DNA from: Limnomonas spitsbergensis
Taxonomy: Eukaryota > Chlorophyta > Chlorophyceae > Chlamydomonadales
Assembly: GCA_037349105.1 (NCBI GenBank)
Contig: JAYJMM010000111.1
Location: 1,054,001 to 1,118,000 of the forward strand
DNA: 64,000 nucleotides
Direction of reading: 5' to 3'
Position numbers and translations under genes: made by a program. Below are positions 1 through 12,700 of the stretch, one piece after another; positions within the stretch are counted from its first letter, which is position 1, and each line of letters starts with the position of its first letter. The notes below the pieces were generated by a model. It searched no databases. It worked only from the letters and a program-made list of their open reading frames with translations, and was not told where the DNA came from.

Positions 1-2395
1 ATTCCCCCCTGCTTTACTTGGGATGCTTCATTCCCCCCTGCTTTACTTGGGATGCTTCATTACCCCCTGCTTTACTTGGGATGCTTCATTCCCCCCTGCT
101 TTACTTGGGATGCTTCATTCCCCCCTGCTTTACTTGGGATGCTTCATTCCCCCCTGCTTTACTTGGGATGCTTCATTCCCCCCTGCTTTACTTGGGATGC
201 TTCATTCCCCCCTGCTTTACTTGGGATGCTTCATGCCCCCCTGCTTTACTTGGGATGCTTCATTCCCCCCTGCTTTACTTGGGATGCTTCATTCCCCCCT
301 GCTTTACTTGGGATGCTTCATTCCCCCCTGCTTTACTTGGGATGCTTCATTCCCCCCTGCTTTACTTGGGATGCTTCATTCCCCCCTGCTTTACTTGGGA
401 TGCTTCATTACCCCCTGCTTTACTTGGGATGCTTCATTCCCCCCTGCTTTACTTGGGATGCTTCATTCCCCCCTGCTTTACTTGGGATGCTTCATTCCCC
501 CCTGCTTTACTTGGGATGCTTCATTCCCCCCTGCTTTACTTGGGGTGCTTCATTCCCCCCTGCTTTACTTGGGATGCTTCATTCCCCCCTGCTTTACTTG
601 GGATGCTTCATTCCCCCCTGCTTTACTTGGGATGCTTCATTCCCCCCTGCTTTACTTGGGATGCTTCATTCCCCCCCGCTTTCCTTGGGATGCTTCATTC
701 CCCCCTGCTTTCCTTGGCATGCTTCATTCCCCCCTGCTTTACTTGGGATGCTTCATTCCCCCCTGCTTTACTTGGGATGCTTCATTCCCCCCTGCTTTAC
801 TTGGGATGCTTCATTCCCCCCTGCTTTACTTGGGATGCTTCATTCCCCCCTGCTTTACTTGGGATGCTTCATTCCCCCCTGCTTTACTTGGGATGCTTCA
901 TTCCCCCCTGCTTTACTTGGGATGCTTCATTCCCCCCTGCTTTACTTGGGATGCTTCATTCCCCCCTGCTTTACTTGGGATGCTTCATTCCCCCCTGCTT
1001 TACTTGGGATGCTTCATTCCCCCCTGCTTTACTTGGGATGCTTCATTCCCCCCCGCTTTCCTTGGGGTGCTTCATTCCCCCCTGCTTTACTTGGGATGCT
1101 TCATTCCCCCCTGCTTTCCTTGGGATGCTTCATTCCCCCCTGCTTTACTTGGGATGCTTCATTACCCCCTGCTTTACTTGGGATGCTTCATTCCCCCCTG
1201 CTTTACTTGGGATGCTTCATTCCCCCCTGCTTTACTTGGGATGCTTCATTCCCCCCTGCTTTACTTGGGATGCTTCATTCCCCCCTGCTTTACTTGGGAT
1301 GCTTCATTCCCCCCTGCTTTACTTGGGATGCTTCATTCCCCCCTGCTTTACTTGGGATGCTTCATTCCCCCCTGCTTTACTTGGGATGCTTCATGCCCCC
1401 CTGCTTTACTTGGGATGCTTCATTCCCCCCTGCTTTACTTGGGATGCTTCATTCCCCCCTGCTTTACTTGGGATGCTTCATCCCCCCCTGCTTTACTTGG
1501 GATGCTTCATTCCCCCCTTCTTTACTTGGGATGCTTCATTCCCCCCTGCTTTACTTGGGATGCTTCATTCCCCCCTTCTTTACTTGGGATGCTTCATTCC
1601 CCCCTTCTTTACTTGGGATGCTTCATTCCCCCCTGCTTTACTTGGGATGCTTCATTCCCCCCTTCTTTACTTGGGATGCTTCATTCCCCCCTGCTTTACT
1701 TGGGATGCTTCATTCCCCCCTGCTTTACTTGGGATGCTTCATTCCCCCCTGCTTTACTTGGGATGCTTCATTCCCCCCTGCTTTACTTGGGATGCTTCAT
1801 GCCCCCCTGCTTTACTTGGGATGCTTCATTCCCCCCTGCTTTACTTGGGATGCTTCATGCCCCCCTGCTTTACTTGGGATGCTTCATTCCCCCCTGCTTT
1901 ACTTGGGATGCTTCATTCCCCCCTGCTTTACTTGGGATGCTTCATTCCCCCCTGCTTTACTTGGGATGCTTCATTACCCCCTGCTTTACTTGGGATGCTT
2001 CATTCCCCCCTGCTTTACTTGGGATGCTTCATTCCCCCCTGCTTTACTTGGGATGCTTCATTCCCCCCTGCTTTACTTGGGATGCTTCATTCCCCCCTGC
2101 TTTACTTGGGATGCTTCATTCCCCCCTGCTTTACTTGGGATGCTTCATGCCCCCCTGCTTTACTTGGGATGCTTCATTCCCCCCTGCTTTACTTGGGATG
2201 CTTCATTCCCCCCTGCTTTACTTGGGATGCTTCATTCCCCCCTGCTTTACTTGGGATGCTTCATTCCCCCCTGCTTTACTTGGGATGCTTCATTCCCTCC
2301 TGCTTTACTTGGGATGCTTCATTCCCCCCTGCTTTTCTTGGGATGCTTCATTACCCCCTGCTTTACTTGGGATGCTTCATTACCCCCTGCTTTAC
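1..2395. repeat. 29-bp minisatellite array (~82 copies)
   Basis: Near-perfect tandem array of a 29-bp unit containing ATTCCCCCCTGC, TTTACTTGGG and ATGCTTC, with scattered single-base variants (TACCCC, ATGCCC, TTCTTT, CTTTCC). All three plus frames stay open only because the unit has no stop codon and 29 is not a multiple of 3, so the same 29-residue peptide repeats in each frame; this is not evidence of a protein. It starts at or before base 1. As the first visible exon of the CABIN1-like gene begins at 3077 with a splice acceptor, the array probably lies in an intron of that gene (inference). Confidence 0.95.
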
Positions 2396-3076
2396 TCCTG
2401 CTAATCTCTGTGCATGACTGATTGAGTGCCGATGCTTGAATGGTAGTTGCACGGGTGAATTGCCTGCTAGATAGTTTGATGCTGACACTTTGCACGGCTG
2501 TGCGGTGCGGTGGATAAGTGACCAATGCGGTTAGGCGGTGCATCAAGTAAGTGACCAATGGACCATCCCGGTAGATGCGGGCCCACCTAGTGCTACTAGG
2601 CCAAATGGGTGGCTTCCTTAATCCAAGCCTCAGGTCTTATTAAAACTTCGTCAGCGACGATGTAAATTGGATAGCAATGACGCGCGGAAGACGCGCACAA
2701 CTTGATGCCTGAGGTCAGTACGTCCAGGGGTACGTCACTGCTAACTTTGCTCCTCCTGACACGATCCTGGATGTTAAGTTCAAATGGCTGCTGTGGCGGC
2801 AGCCGCAAAGAAATCAGGCGGCCTTCGGCTGGAGCCGAAGCTTAAAAAAGGGCCCGTGATTTCCCTGATGTGAACCTACCGCGCCCCTCATGGCCCCAGG
2901 GATACTCGGTAAGACCGTTGCTCCCTGTCCTGTACTGTTTGGTAATGCCATATTATCCATTTTCTTACCAGCCCGTCCATTTCGTCCGCACCGCCCGCAC
3001 CCGTACCGTGCGGTATTTCCGTACCGGGTAACCCTGCGTGCCTCCTTTCTGCGCTAATGTTTGCCTTCCTCCGCAG
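2396..3076 (+). other. Unique intronic sequence before first visible exon
   Basis: Non-repetitive sequence with no convincing coding. It ends in a splice acceptor (TTCCTCCGCAG at 3066-3076). Around 2612 the string CTTCCTTAATCCA is followed by GCCTCAGG; a near copy lies near 37443 in the FAD gene, so this part may belong to a dispersed repeat. Confidence 0.5.
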
Positions 3077-3723
3077 AGCGAGACCGAGACGTCAGCCACG
3101 CTTCAGCTACACTCGTTGACGCCTCAGGGGCCCCCGTCCCACCCACCGTGCAGCGGCAGGCCCTTTCCTGGCTGTGCAAGGCAGCCGAGGCAAGCGGTCA
3201 CTGGCAGCTGTTCCTCCAGTGCCACGTGGCGATGCTCCTACGCTCCGTCTCGGAGGCGGCGGCGGCGGCTACTACTGCTGCTTCGAGCGGGAAGCAGTCC
3301 CTGCAGCTGCAGCCCCAGTTCGAGATGTTCTCCCTGGCTGCCGCGTCCGTGCTGCGCCGCCTGAAGCCGTCGCCGAGGTTCCGCGTGGTGGTTGTCCGTG
3401 CCGGAGGCAACGAGTGGGCCGGTGCTGGCGGCGGCGACGGCGGTAGCGGCAGCGGGAGCTTGCCGAGCAGGCTCATGGTTGGGGGCGTCCAGCAGCTGGC
3501 CATGCTCCGGGAGCTGCAGGCAGAGCTGGTTGCGCAGCTGCGGCGGTGCACTGCGAGCGAGGCTGTGGCGCCGATCACCTGCGCCGCCGCCTCCTCCATT
3601 GCCGCGGCTGCTGCCGGCCGCTCCGCCGCCGCGCCAGCAAAGGGCGTTGCTGACGATCGCGCGTTTGGTCTGTTGGTTGCCGTGGCCTCGGCGATCGTGC
3701 ATGTGCATGAGCTGGACCCTGTG
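3077..3723 (+). CDS. CABIN1: CABIN1-like exon A
   Basis: Opens after the CCGCAG acceptor and completes a codon split 1|2, so an upstream exon must exist. It encodes about 215 residues rich in Ala/Ser/Arg helices (for example WLCKAAEASGHWQLFLQCH), as expected of TPR-like repeats. It ends at a strong GTGAGT donor at 3724 directly before an in-frame stop, which confirms the splice; phase 0. Start codons near 3057-3061 would sit inside the intron and are not used here. Confidence 0.75.
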
Positions 3724-6700
3724 GTGAGTTAAGGGTTTATAGTACCGTAGATATGCCTTCTCTCGTGTATGAAAAACATGATTCTCGTTGTTACTCCGGC
3801 CCTTTCATTTGTTGCCCCTGTTTCTCCTTGTTGCTCCAATCCTTTCATTTGTTGCCCCTGTTTCTCCTTGTTGCTCCAATCCTTTCATTTGTTGCCCCTG
3901 TTTCTCTTTGTTGCTCCAATCCTTTCATTTGTTGCCCCTGTTTCTCCTTGTTGCTCCAATCCTTTCATTTGTTGCCCCTGTTTCTCCTTGTTGCTCCAAT
4001 CCTTTCATTTGTTGCCCCTGTTTCTCCTTGTTGCTCCAATCCTTTCATTTGTTGCCCCTGTTTCTCCTTGTTGCTCCAATCCTTTCATTTGTTGCCCCTG
4101 TTTCTCCTTGTTGCTCCAATCCTTTCATTTGTTGCCCCTGTTTCTCCTTGTTGCTCCAATCCTTTCATTTGTTGCCTCTGTTTCTCCTTGTTGCTCCGGC
4201 CCTTTCATTTGTTGCCCCTGTTTCTCCTTGTTGCTCCAATCCTTTCATTTGTTGCCCCTGTTTCTCCTTGTTGCTCCAATCCTTTCATTTGTTGCCCCTG
4301 TTTCTCCTTGTTGCTCCAATCCTTTCATTTGTTGCCCCTGTTTCTCCTTGTTGCTCCAATCCTTTCATTTGTTGCCCCTGTTTCTCCTTGTTGCTCCAAT
4401 CCTTTCATTAGTTGCCCCTGTTTCTCCTTGTTGCTCCAATCCTTTCATTTGTTGCCCCTGTTTCTCCTTGTTGCTCCAATCCTTTCATTTGTTGCCCCTG
4501 TTTCTCCTTGTTGCTCCAATCCTTTCATTTGTTGCCCCTGTTTCTCCTTGTTGCTCCAATCCTTTCATTTGTTGCCCCTGTTTCTCCTTGTTGCTCCAAT
4601 CCTTTCATTTGTTGCCCCTGTTTCTCCTTGTTGCTCCAATCCTTTCATTTGTTGCCCCTGTTTCTCCTTGTTGCTCCAATCCTTTCATTTGTTGCCTCTG
4701 TTTCTCCTTGTTGCTCCAATCCTTTCATTTGTTGCCCCTGTTTCTCCTTGTTGCTCCAATCCTTTCATTTGTTGCCCCTGTTTCTCCTTGTTGCTCCAAT
4801 CCTTTCATTTGTTGCCCCTGTTTCTCCTTGCTGCTCCAATCCTTTCATTTGTTGCCCCTGTTTCTCCTTGTTGCTCCAATCCTTTCATTTGTTGCCCCTG
4901 TTTCTCCTTGTTGCTCCAATCCTTTCATTTGTTGCCCCTGTTTCTCCTTGTTGCTCCAATCCTTTCATTTGTTGCCCCTGTTTCTCCTTGTTGCTCCAAT
5001 CCTTTCATTTGTTGCCCCTGTTTCTCCTTGTTGCTCCAATCCTTTCATTTGTTGCCCCTGTTTCTCCTTGTTGCTCCAATCCTTTCATTTGTTGCCCCTG
5101 TTTCTCCTTGTTGCTCCAATCCTTTCATTTGTTGCCCCTGTTTCTCCTTGTTGCTCCAATCCTTTCATTTGTTGCCTCTGTTTCTCCTTGTTGCTCCGGC
5201 CCTTTCATTTGTTGCCCCTGTTTCTCCTTGTTGCTCCAATCCTTTCATTTGTTGCCCCTGTTTCTCCTTGTTGCTCCAATCCTTTCATTTGTTGCCCCTG
5301 TTTCTCCTTGTTGCTCCAATCCTTTCATTTGTTGCCCCTGTTTCTCCTTGTTGCTCCAATCCTTTCATTTGTATCCTCTTTTTCTTTTTGTTACTCCGGT
5401 CTCCGGCTCTTTCCTCTTTTTCTTCTCCCTGTTACTGCTTTCCCGCTCGGATGGTCAGGTATGTGATGACCCTCAAGCAACGTTGGACCTGTACTCCAGT
5501 CTCCTCTCCATCCTCGGCCGCCAGGCAGCCCCAGGCCTCGCCAGCACCCACCACGCTCCGCTGCTCCGGCACTTCTTCCAGCGCCTCCTACTGGCCGCTC
5601 AGACAGTCGCTGAGGGCCTGGGTGGCGTGGTGCCGCCGCTGCAGCTGGTGGGCCGAGTCGCCGGCGACGGCTCTAGCAGCGAAGGCAGCGATAGCGGAGA
5701 GGATGGTGGAGGGATGCGGGACAGCGGGTTAAGCGTGTCAGGCCTCGGAGGGGTTACTGATGCAGATACTGGCGGGGTTGAGGAGCTGACCCCACCGGAT
5801 GCTGCTGCCGTCGCTGCTGGCGGCGTGGTGCAGCAGCAGCAGCGTGCGTTGTACGGCGCGTTGCACGGCGCGCTGGCTCAGCTGCTGTACCTGCTCACCG
5901 GCGAGGCGCTCGAGTGGCGCAACATTGGTTTCGGAGACATGACGGCGACGGGCGCGGGTGTGGGAGCGGGGCGGTTGGAGCCTCTTCGCGGCGTGCCGCT
6001 CCATCCACTGAGTGAGGAGGTGCTGCTGGCAACGGGCGCCTGGCGCTGCGAGGATATGGACGCCGCAGAGCATGCTTCCGGGGCAGCGGCGGCAGAGGCT
6101 CCGCTGGGGCTACAGGACATTGATGTGGCGGCGGAGATGCAGCTTCTGCTGTTGTGGCAGTATGCGCAGCCGTTGGTGCAGGCTTATTTCTTGGGACAGG
6201 GAGACTGGCTGCAGCAGCAGCAAGACGCCGCCGCCTTACCGTCCGTAGAGGCGGACTCCGCTGACGCTGGCACGGCAGCGTCCGATGATGGCCCAACTGA
6301 GAAGCAGCTCAGCGGCATTCGGAACCTCAGCGAGCGCCTCGCCAAGGGCGTCTCGCCTCCGCCTAGATCTGCGCTGAAACTCTCGGGCGTAGCGGCCTAC
6401 CTCGACGACCCTGTCTTCGACGAGGGTGCGGCGATAGAGGCGCTAACTCAGGCCTGCATCTCCGCAGTCGCCACGACCATGGCCGGGTTGCCCCCCACCC
6501 TAGAGACCGCGCCGGCGGCAGCAGCTCCGAAACCAGTGTCGTCCTTTGAGGCCGGCCCCCCTTTAGGCCAGGAGGCCGCGGAGGAGCCGAAGCACGTCGG
6601 TGCCCGTGCGATGACGCAACTGCAGGCCTGCCTGCCGCGCCGCTTGTGGGAGCTCCTGCTGCTAACGCATGGCCTGTCTGTGTCAGAGACAGACACGGCA

Positions 6701-9700
6701 GTCTCCCTTGAGCCTGGCGCTGCCAGCAGGTCGAATGGCGTCGTCGTCACCGCCCCCCGTGGCGCGGCTGCCCCCGGTGGCGTGGCCGCGCTGCAGCAGG
6801 AGCTGCTGGACGAGCGGCATCGGGAGCTGCTGCGGATGTCAGGTCCGCTCAGGTGCAGCGCACATCATCAGGTGTACTCGCTGTTGATCCGCGCGCGGCC
6901 TTGCTTAGGCGAGGTGCGCAGAGGGGGGCATGTAGGGTTGAGTTGTGTGCTGTGGGGTGTGCTGTAGGGTTGACTTTTTAATTATGAACAGTACTTGAGC
7001 GAGGTTATTGGGCGGGGGCGGCCTTGCTTAGGCGAGGTGCGTAGAGGGGGGCTTGTGCCATGTGCTGCAGGGTTGACTTCTCAATTCTGAACAGTACTTG
7101 AGCGAGGTTATTGGGTGGGCGCGGCTGAACACAGCTGCGATGTGCTGTAGGGTTGAGTTTTAATTCTGAACAGCTCTCACCGGTGCGCGTGGTTTTAGGG
7201 TTTCCATGCTTTGGGGTGGCCACCACTGGGGACCGATGGTGATCCAATGGGGACCCTGCCTTGAATGGCTTGCGGCTGGTGACACTAGCAGCAGGGCATG
7301 CTGCTGCCCACAGTTATTATCCGTCATGAAGCTGAAATGACCCGAGTCCCCACGGGCCTGGGGTGTCATGTAGCTGAATGTAGCTGAAGTGTGCAAGAAT
7401 GAGCAGTGCTGGTTCCAGTGTTTGTTTCATCGAAGTCTTGGTACCGTAGATTTGCTTTGCCTTCCCCCCATAATTAACGTTGTATGGGGTTGAGGGATCC
7501 ATGAATATACTGATTATCGATTGTCGACGCTGGTTTTCAGTCAGAAATTAAGAGTTTAGGGTTTAGGGTTTAGGGAAAAATTGCTCTGAGGGCAGCATTA
7601 GCATAATTTATTTTTTCAAACCCGAGGGAAGGCAAATCTAATCTACTGGTATGGTCAAATAGCGGGGGTATCTTGGTTCCCCCCGTTCCTCAGACAGCCT
7701 GCTGGTGAACTGGCAGTCGCAGGCACACTCTTAGTGCAGCGCATGCAGATACATACAGGATGCATGTATGGGTCTCTTGGAGTCTAGACACGGAATTCAA
7801 AACCCAGAGACGTAGCATCATTGACTCCCAGACTAAGCACTATTCCACTGCTAGATAAAGGCACTATGAAGAACACGACTGGTATGGTTAAATAGCGGGT
7901 ATCTTGCTCCCCCGTTTCTTAGAGAACCTGCTGGTGGACTGGCAATTGCGGCCTCCCTCCCCCAGGGCAGGCGCACTCAGATAATGTGAACCTGAAGAGG
8001 TCGCACTGATTGCCTGACCCCCTTGCGCTCTTGAAGCCTGACCCTCCAAAACCCCGGATAAATATAGGAAGCATGTGTGGGTCTGTCGGAGGTCTAGACA
8101 TGGAATCCGAAAGAAAAGCTCTCTCCCACCATTCCCCCCGTGAGCCTCCGCCTTTCCTCTAGTTAACGGCTTGGGTCTGGACACAAGGACAATCAGCCCA
8201 ACCTGACTACCCTTTCCAGTTTCCACCATGCGAGCCCTGTCTTCTCTTTGCGTTGCTTGGGCTATCCACAACGTCCCCCTACACCCTAAGGACCCTCCCC
8301 CCTCCTCCTTCACCCTACAAAAGTTCTCACCCACCCTTCTAACCGTGAGCCCTCGTCTTTCCTCTAGTAAGCGGCTCGGTGGTGGAAGCCATGACAATCA
8401 GCAGATCCCGACTACCCGATCCACCATGCGAGCCCTGTCTTCTCTTTGCAGTCCTTGGGCTATCCACAACGCCCCCCTACAACCTAACAACCCTCCCCCC
8501 TCGCCGGTAACCCTGGTTACCCCCCCCCCTGAACACATGAAACCTTTTCCCCTTAACCCGTAACCCTGGTTACCCCCCCCCCTGAACACAAGAAACCTTT
8601 TCCCCTTAACCCGTAACCCTGGTTACCCCCCCCTGAACACAAGAAACCTTTTCCCCTTAACCCGTAACCCTGGTTACCCCCCCCTGAACACAAGAAACCT
8701 TTTCCCCTTAACCCGTAATCCTGGTTACCCCCCCCTGAACACATGAAACCTTTCCCCTTAACCCGTAACCCTGGTTACCCCCCCCCTGAACACATGAAAC
8801 CTTATCCTCTTAACCCGTAACCCTGGTTACCCCCCCCCCTGAACACATGAAACCTTTTCCCCTTAACCCGTAACCCTGGTTACCCCCCCCCCTGAACACA
8901 AGAAACCTTTCCCCTTAACCCGTAACCCTGGTTACCCCCCCCCTGAACACAAGAAACCTTTCCCCTTAACCCGTAATCCTGGTTACCCCCCCCCCCTGAA
9001 CACAAGAAACCTTTTCCCCTTAACCCGTAACCCTGGTTACCCCCCCCCTGAACACATGAAACCTTTTCCCCTTAACCCGTAACCCTGGTTACCCCCCCCC
9101 CTGAACACATGAAACCTTTTCCCCTTAACCCGTAACCCTGGTTACCCCCCCCCTGAACACAAGAAACCTTTTCCCCTTAACCCGTAACCCTGGTTACCCC
9201 CCCCCTGAACACAAGAAACCTTTTCCCCTTAACCCGTAACCCTGGTTACCCCCCCCCCCTGAACACAAGAAACCTTTTCCCCTTAACCCGTAACCCTGGT
9301 TACCCCCCCCCTGAACACAAGAAACCTTTTCCCCTTAACCCGTAACCCTGAGTTACCCCCCCCCTGAAAACAAGAAACCTTTTCCCCTTAACCCGTAATC
9401 CTGGTTACCCCCCCCCCTGAACACATGAAACCTTTTCCCCTTAACCCGTAACCCTGGTTACCCCCCCCTGAACACAAGAAACCTTTCCCCTTAACCCGTA
9501 ACCCTGGTTACCCCCCCCCCCTGAACACAAGAAACCTTTTCCCCTTAACCCGTAACCCTGAGTTACCCCCCCCCTGAACACAAGAAACCTTTTCCCCTTA
9601 ACCCGTAATCCTGGTTACCCCCCCCCCTGAACACATGAAACCTTTTCCCCTTAACCCGTAACCCTGGTTACCCCCCCCCTGAACACATGAAACCTTTCCC

Positions 9701-12700
9701 TTAACCCGTAACCCTGGTTACCCCCCCCCCCTGAACACAAGAAACCTTTTCCCCTTAACCCGTAACCCTGAGTTACCCCCCCCCTGAACACAAGAAACCT
9801 TTTCCCCTTTACCCGTTATCCTGGTTACCCCCCCCCCTGAACACATGAAACCTTTTCCCCTTAACCCGTAACCCTGGTTACCCCCCCCCTGAACACATGA
9901 AACCTTTTCCCCTTAACCCGTAACCCTGGTTACCCCCCCCCTGAACACATGAAACCTTTTCCCCTTAACCCGTAACCCTGGTTACCCCCCCCCTGAACAC
10001 ATGAAACCTTTTCCCCTTAACCCGTAACCCTGGTTACCCCCCCCTGAACACATGAAACCTTTTCCCCTTAACCCGTAACCCTGGTTACCCCCCCCCCTGC
10101 ACATAAGAAACCTTTTCCCCTTAACCCGTAACCCTGGTTACCCCCCCCCTGAACACAAGAAACCTTTTCCCCTTAACCCGTAACCCTGAGTTACCCCCCC
10201 CCTGAACACATGAAACCTTTCCCCTTAACCCGTAATCCTGGTTACCCCCCCCCCTGAACACATGAAACCTTTCCCCTTAACCCGTAACCCTGGTTACCCC
10301 CCCCCCTGAACACAAGAAACCTTTCCCCTTAACCCGTAACCCTGGTTACCCCCCCCCTGAACACAAGAAACCTTTTCCCCTTAACCCGTAACCCTGGTTA
10401 CCCCCCCCCCTGAACACAAGAAACCTTTTTTCCTTAACCCGTAACCCTGGTTACCCCCCCCTGAACACAAGAAACCTTTCCCCTTAACCCGTAACCCTGG
10501 TTACCCCCCTCCCTGAACACAAGAAACCTTTTCCCCTTAACCCGTAACCCTGGTTACCCCCCCCCCTGAACACATGAAACCTTTTCCCCTTAACCCGTAA
10601 CCCTGGTTACCCCCCCCCCTGAACACAAGAAACCTTTTCCCCTTAACCCGTAACCCTGGTTACCCCCCCCCCCTGAACACAAGAAACCTTTCTCCTTAAC
10701 CCGTAACCCTGGTTACCCCCCTCCCTGAACACAAGAAACCTTTCCCCTTAACCCGTAATCCTGGTTACCCCCCCCCCTGAACACAAGAAACCTTTTCCCC
10801 TTAACCCGTAACCCTGAGTTACCCCCCCCCTGAACACATGAAACCTTTCCCCTTAACCCGTAACCCTGGTTACCCTCCCCCTGAACACATGAAACCTTTC
10901 CCCTTAACCCGTAACCCTGGTTACCCCCCCCCTGAACACATGAAACCTTTCCCCTTAACCCGTAACCCTGGTTACCCCCCCCCCTGAACACAAGAAACCT
11001 TTTCCCCTTAACCCGTAACCCTGGTTACCCCCCCCTGAACACAAGAAACCTTTCCCCTTAACCCGTAACCCTGGTTACCCCCCCCCTGAACACAAGAAAC
11101 CTTTTCCCCTTAACCCGTAACCCTGGTTACCCCCCCCCCTGAACACAAGAAACCTTTTCCCCTTAACCCGTAACCCTGGTTACCCCCCCCCCTGAACACA
11201 TGAAACCTTTTCCCCTTAACCCGTAACCCTGGTTACCCTCCCCCTTGAACACATGAAACCTTTTCCCCTTAACCCGTAACCCTGGTTACCCCCCCCCCTG
11301 AACACAAGAAACCTTTTCCCCTTAACCCGTAACCCTGGTTACCCCCCCCCTGAACACAAGAAACCTTTTCCCCTTAACCCGTAACCCTGGTTACCCCCCC
11401 CCCTGAACACAAGAAACCTTTTCCCCTTAACCCGTAACCCTGGTTACCCCCCCCCCTGCACATAAGAAACCTTTTCCCCTTAACCCGTAACCCTGGTTAC
11501 CCCCCCCCCTGAACACATGAAACCTTTTCCCCTTAACCCGTAACCCTGGTTACCCCCCCCCCTGAACACAAGAAACCTTTTCCCCTTAACCCGTAACCCT
11601 GGTTACCCCCCCCCCTGAACACATGAAACCTTTCCCCTTAACCCGTAACCCTGGTTACCCCCCCCCCTGAACACATGAAACCTTTTCCCCTTAACCCGTA
11701 ATCCTGGTTACCCCCCCCCCTGAACACAAGAAACCTTTTCCCCTTAACCCGTAACCCTGGTTACCCCCCCCTGAACACAAGAAACCTTTCCCCTTAACCC
11801 GTAACCCTGGTTACCCCCCTCCCTGAACACAAGAAACCTTTTCCCCTTAACCCGTAACCCTGGTTACCCCCCCCCCTGAACACAAGAAACCTTTTCCCCT
11901 TAACCCGTAACCCTGGTTACCCCCCCTGAACACAAGAAACCTTTTCCCCTTAACCCGTAACCCTGGTTACCCCCCCCTGAACACAAGAAACCTTTTCCCC
12001 TTAACCCGTAATCCTGGTTACCCCCCCCTGAACACATGAAACCTTTCCCCTTAACCCGTAACCCTGGTTACCCCCCCCCTGAACACATGAAACCTTATCC
12101 TCTTAACCCGTAACCCTGGTTACCCCCCCCCCTGAACACATGAAACCTTTTCCCCTTAACCCGTAACCCTGGTTACCCCCCCCCCTGAACACAAGAAACC
12201 TTTCCCCTTAACCCGTAACCCTGGTTACCCCCCCCCTGAACACAAGAAACCTTTCCCCTTAACCCGTAATCCTGGTTACCCCCCCCCCTGAACACAAGAA
12301 ACCTTTTCCCCTTAACCCGTAACCCTGGTTACCCCCCCCCTGAACACATGAAACCTTTTCCCCTTAACCCGTAACCCTGGTTACCCCCCCCCCTGAACAC
12401 ATGAAACCTTTTCCCCTTAACCCGTAACCCTGGTTACCCCCCCCCTGAACACAAGAAACCTTTTCCCCTTAACCCGTAACCCTGGTTACCCCCCCCCTGA
12501 ACACAAGAAACCTTTTCCCCTTAACCCGTAACCCTGGTTACCCCCCCCCCCTGAACACAAGAAACCTTTTCCCCTTAACCCGTAACCCTGGTTACCCCCC
12601 CCCTGAACACAAGAAACCTTTTCCCCTTAACCCGTAACCCTGAGTTACCCCCCCCCTGAAAACAAGAAACCTTTTCCCCTTAACCCGTAATCCTGGTTAC

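Noticed and set aside
18..2421. Three overlapping ~790-codon ORFs in the 29-bp array
   Set aside because: Same repeat read in three frames; period 29 without stop codons makes all frames open. No start context, no domain.
3753..5466. Long ORFs with FLLVAPILSFVAPVS repeats (membrane-protein look)
   Set aside because: Translation of the 40-bp intronic repeat; hydrophobicity follows from the C/T-rich unit.
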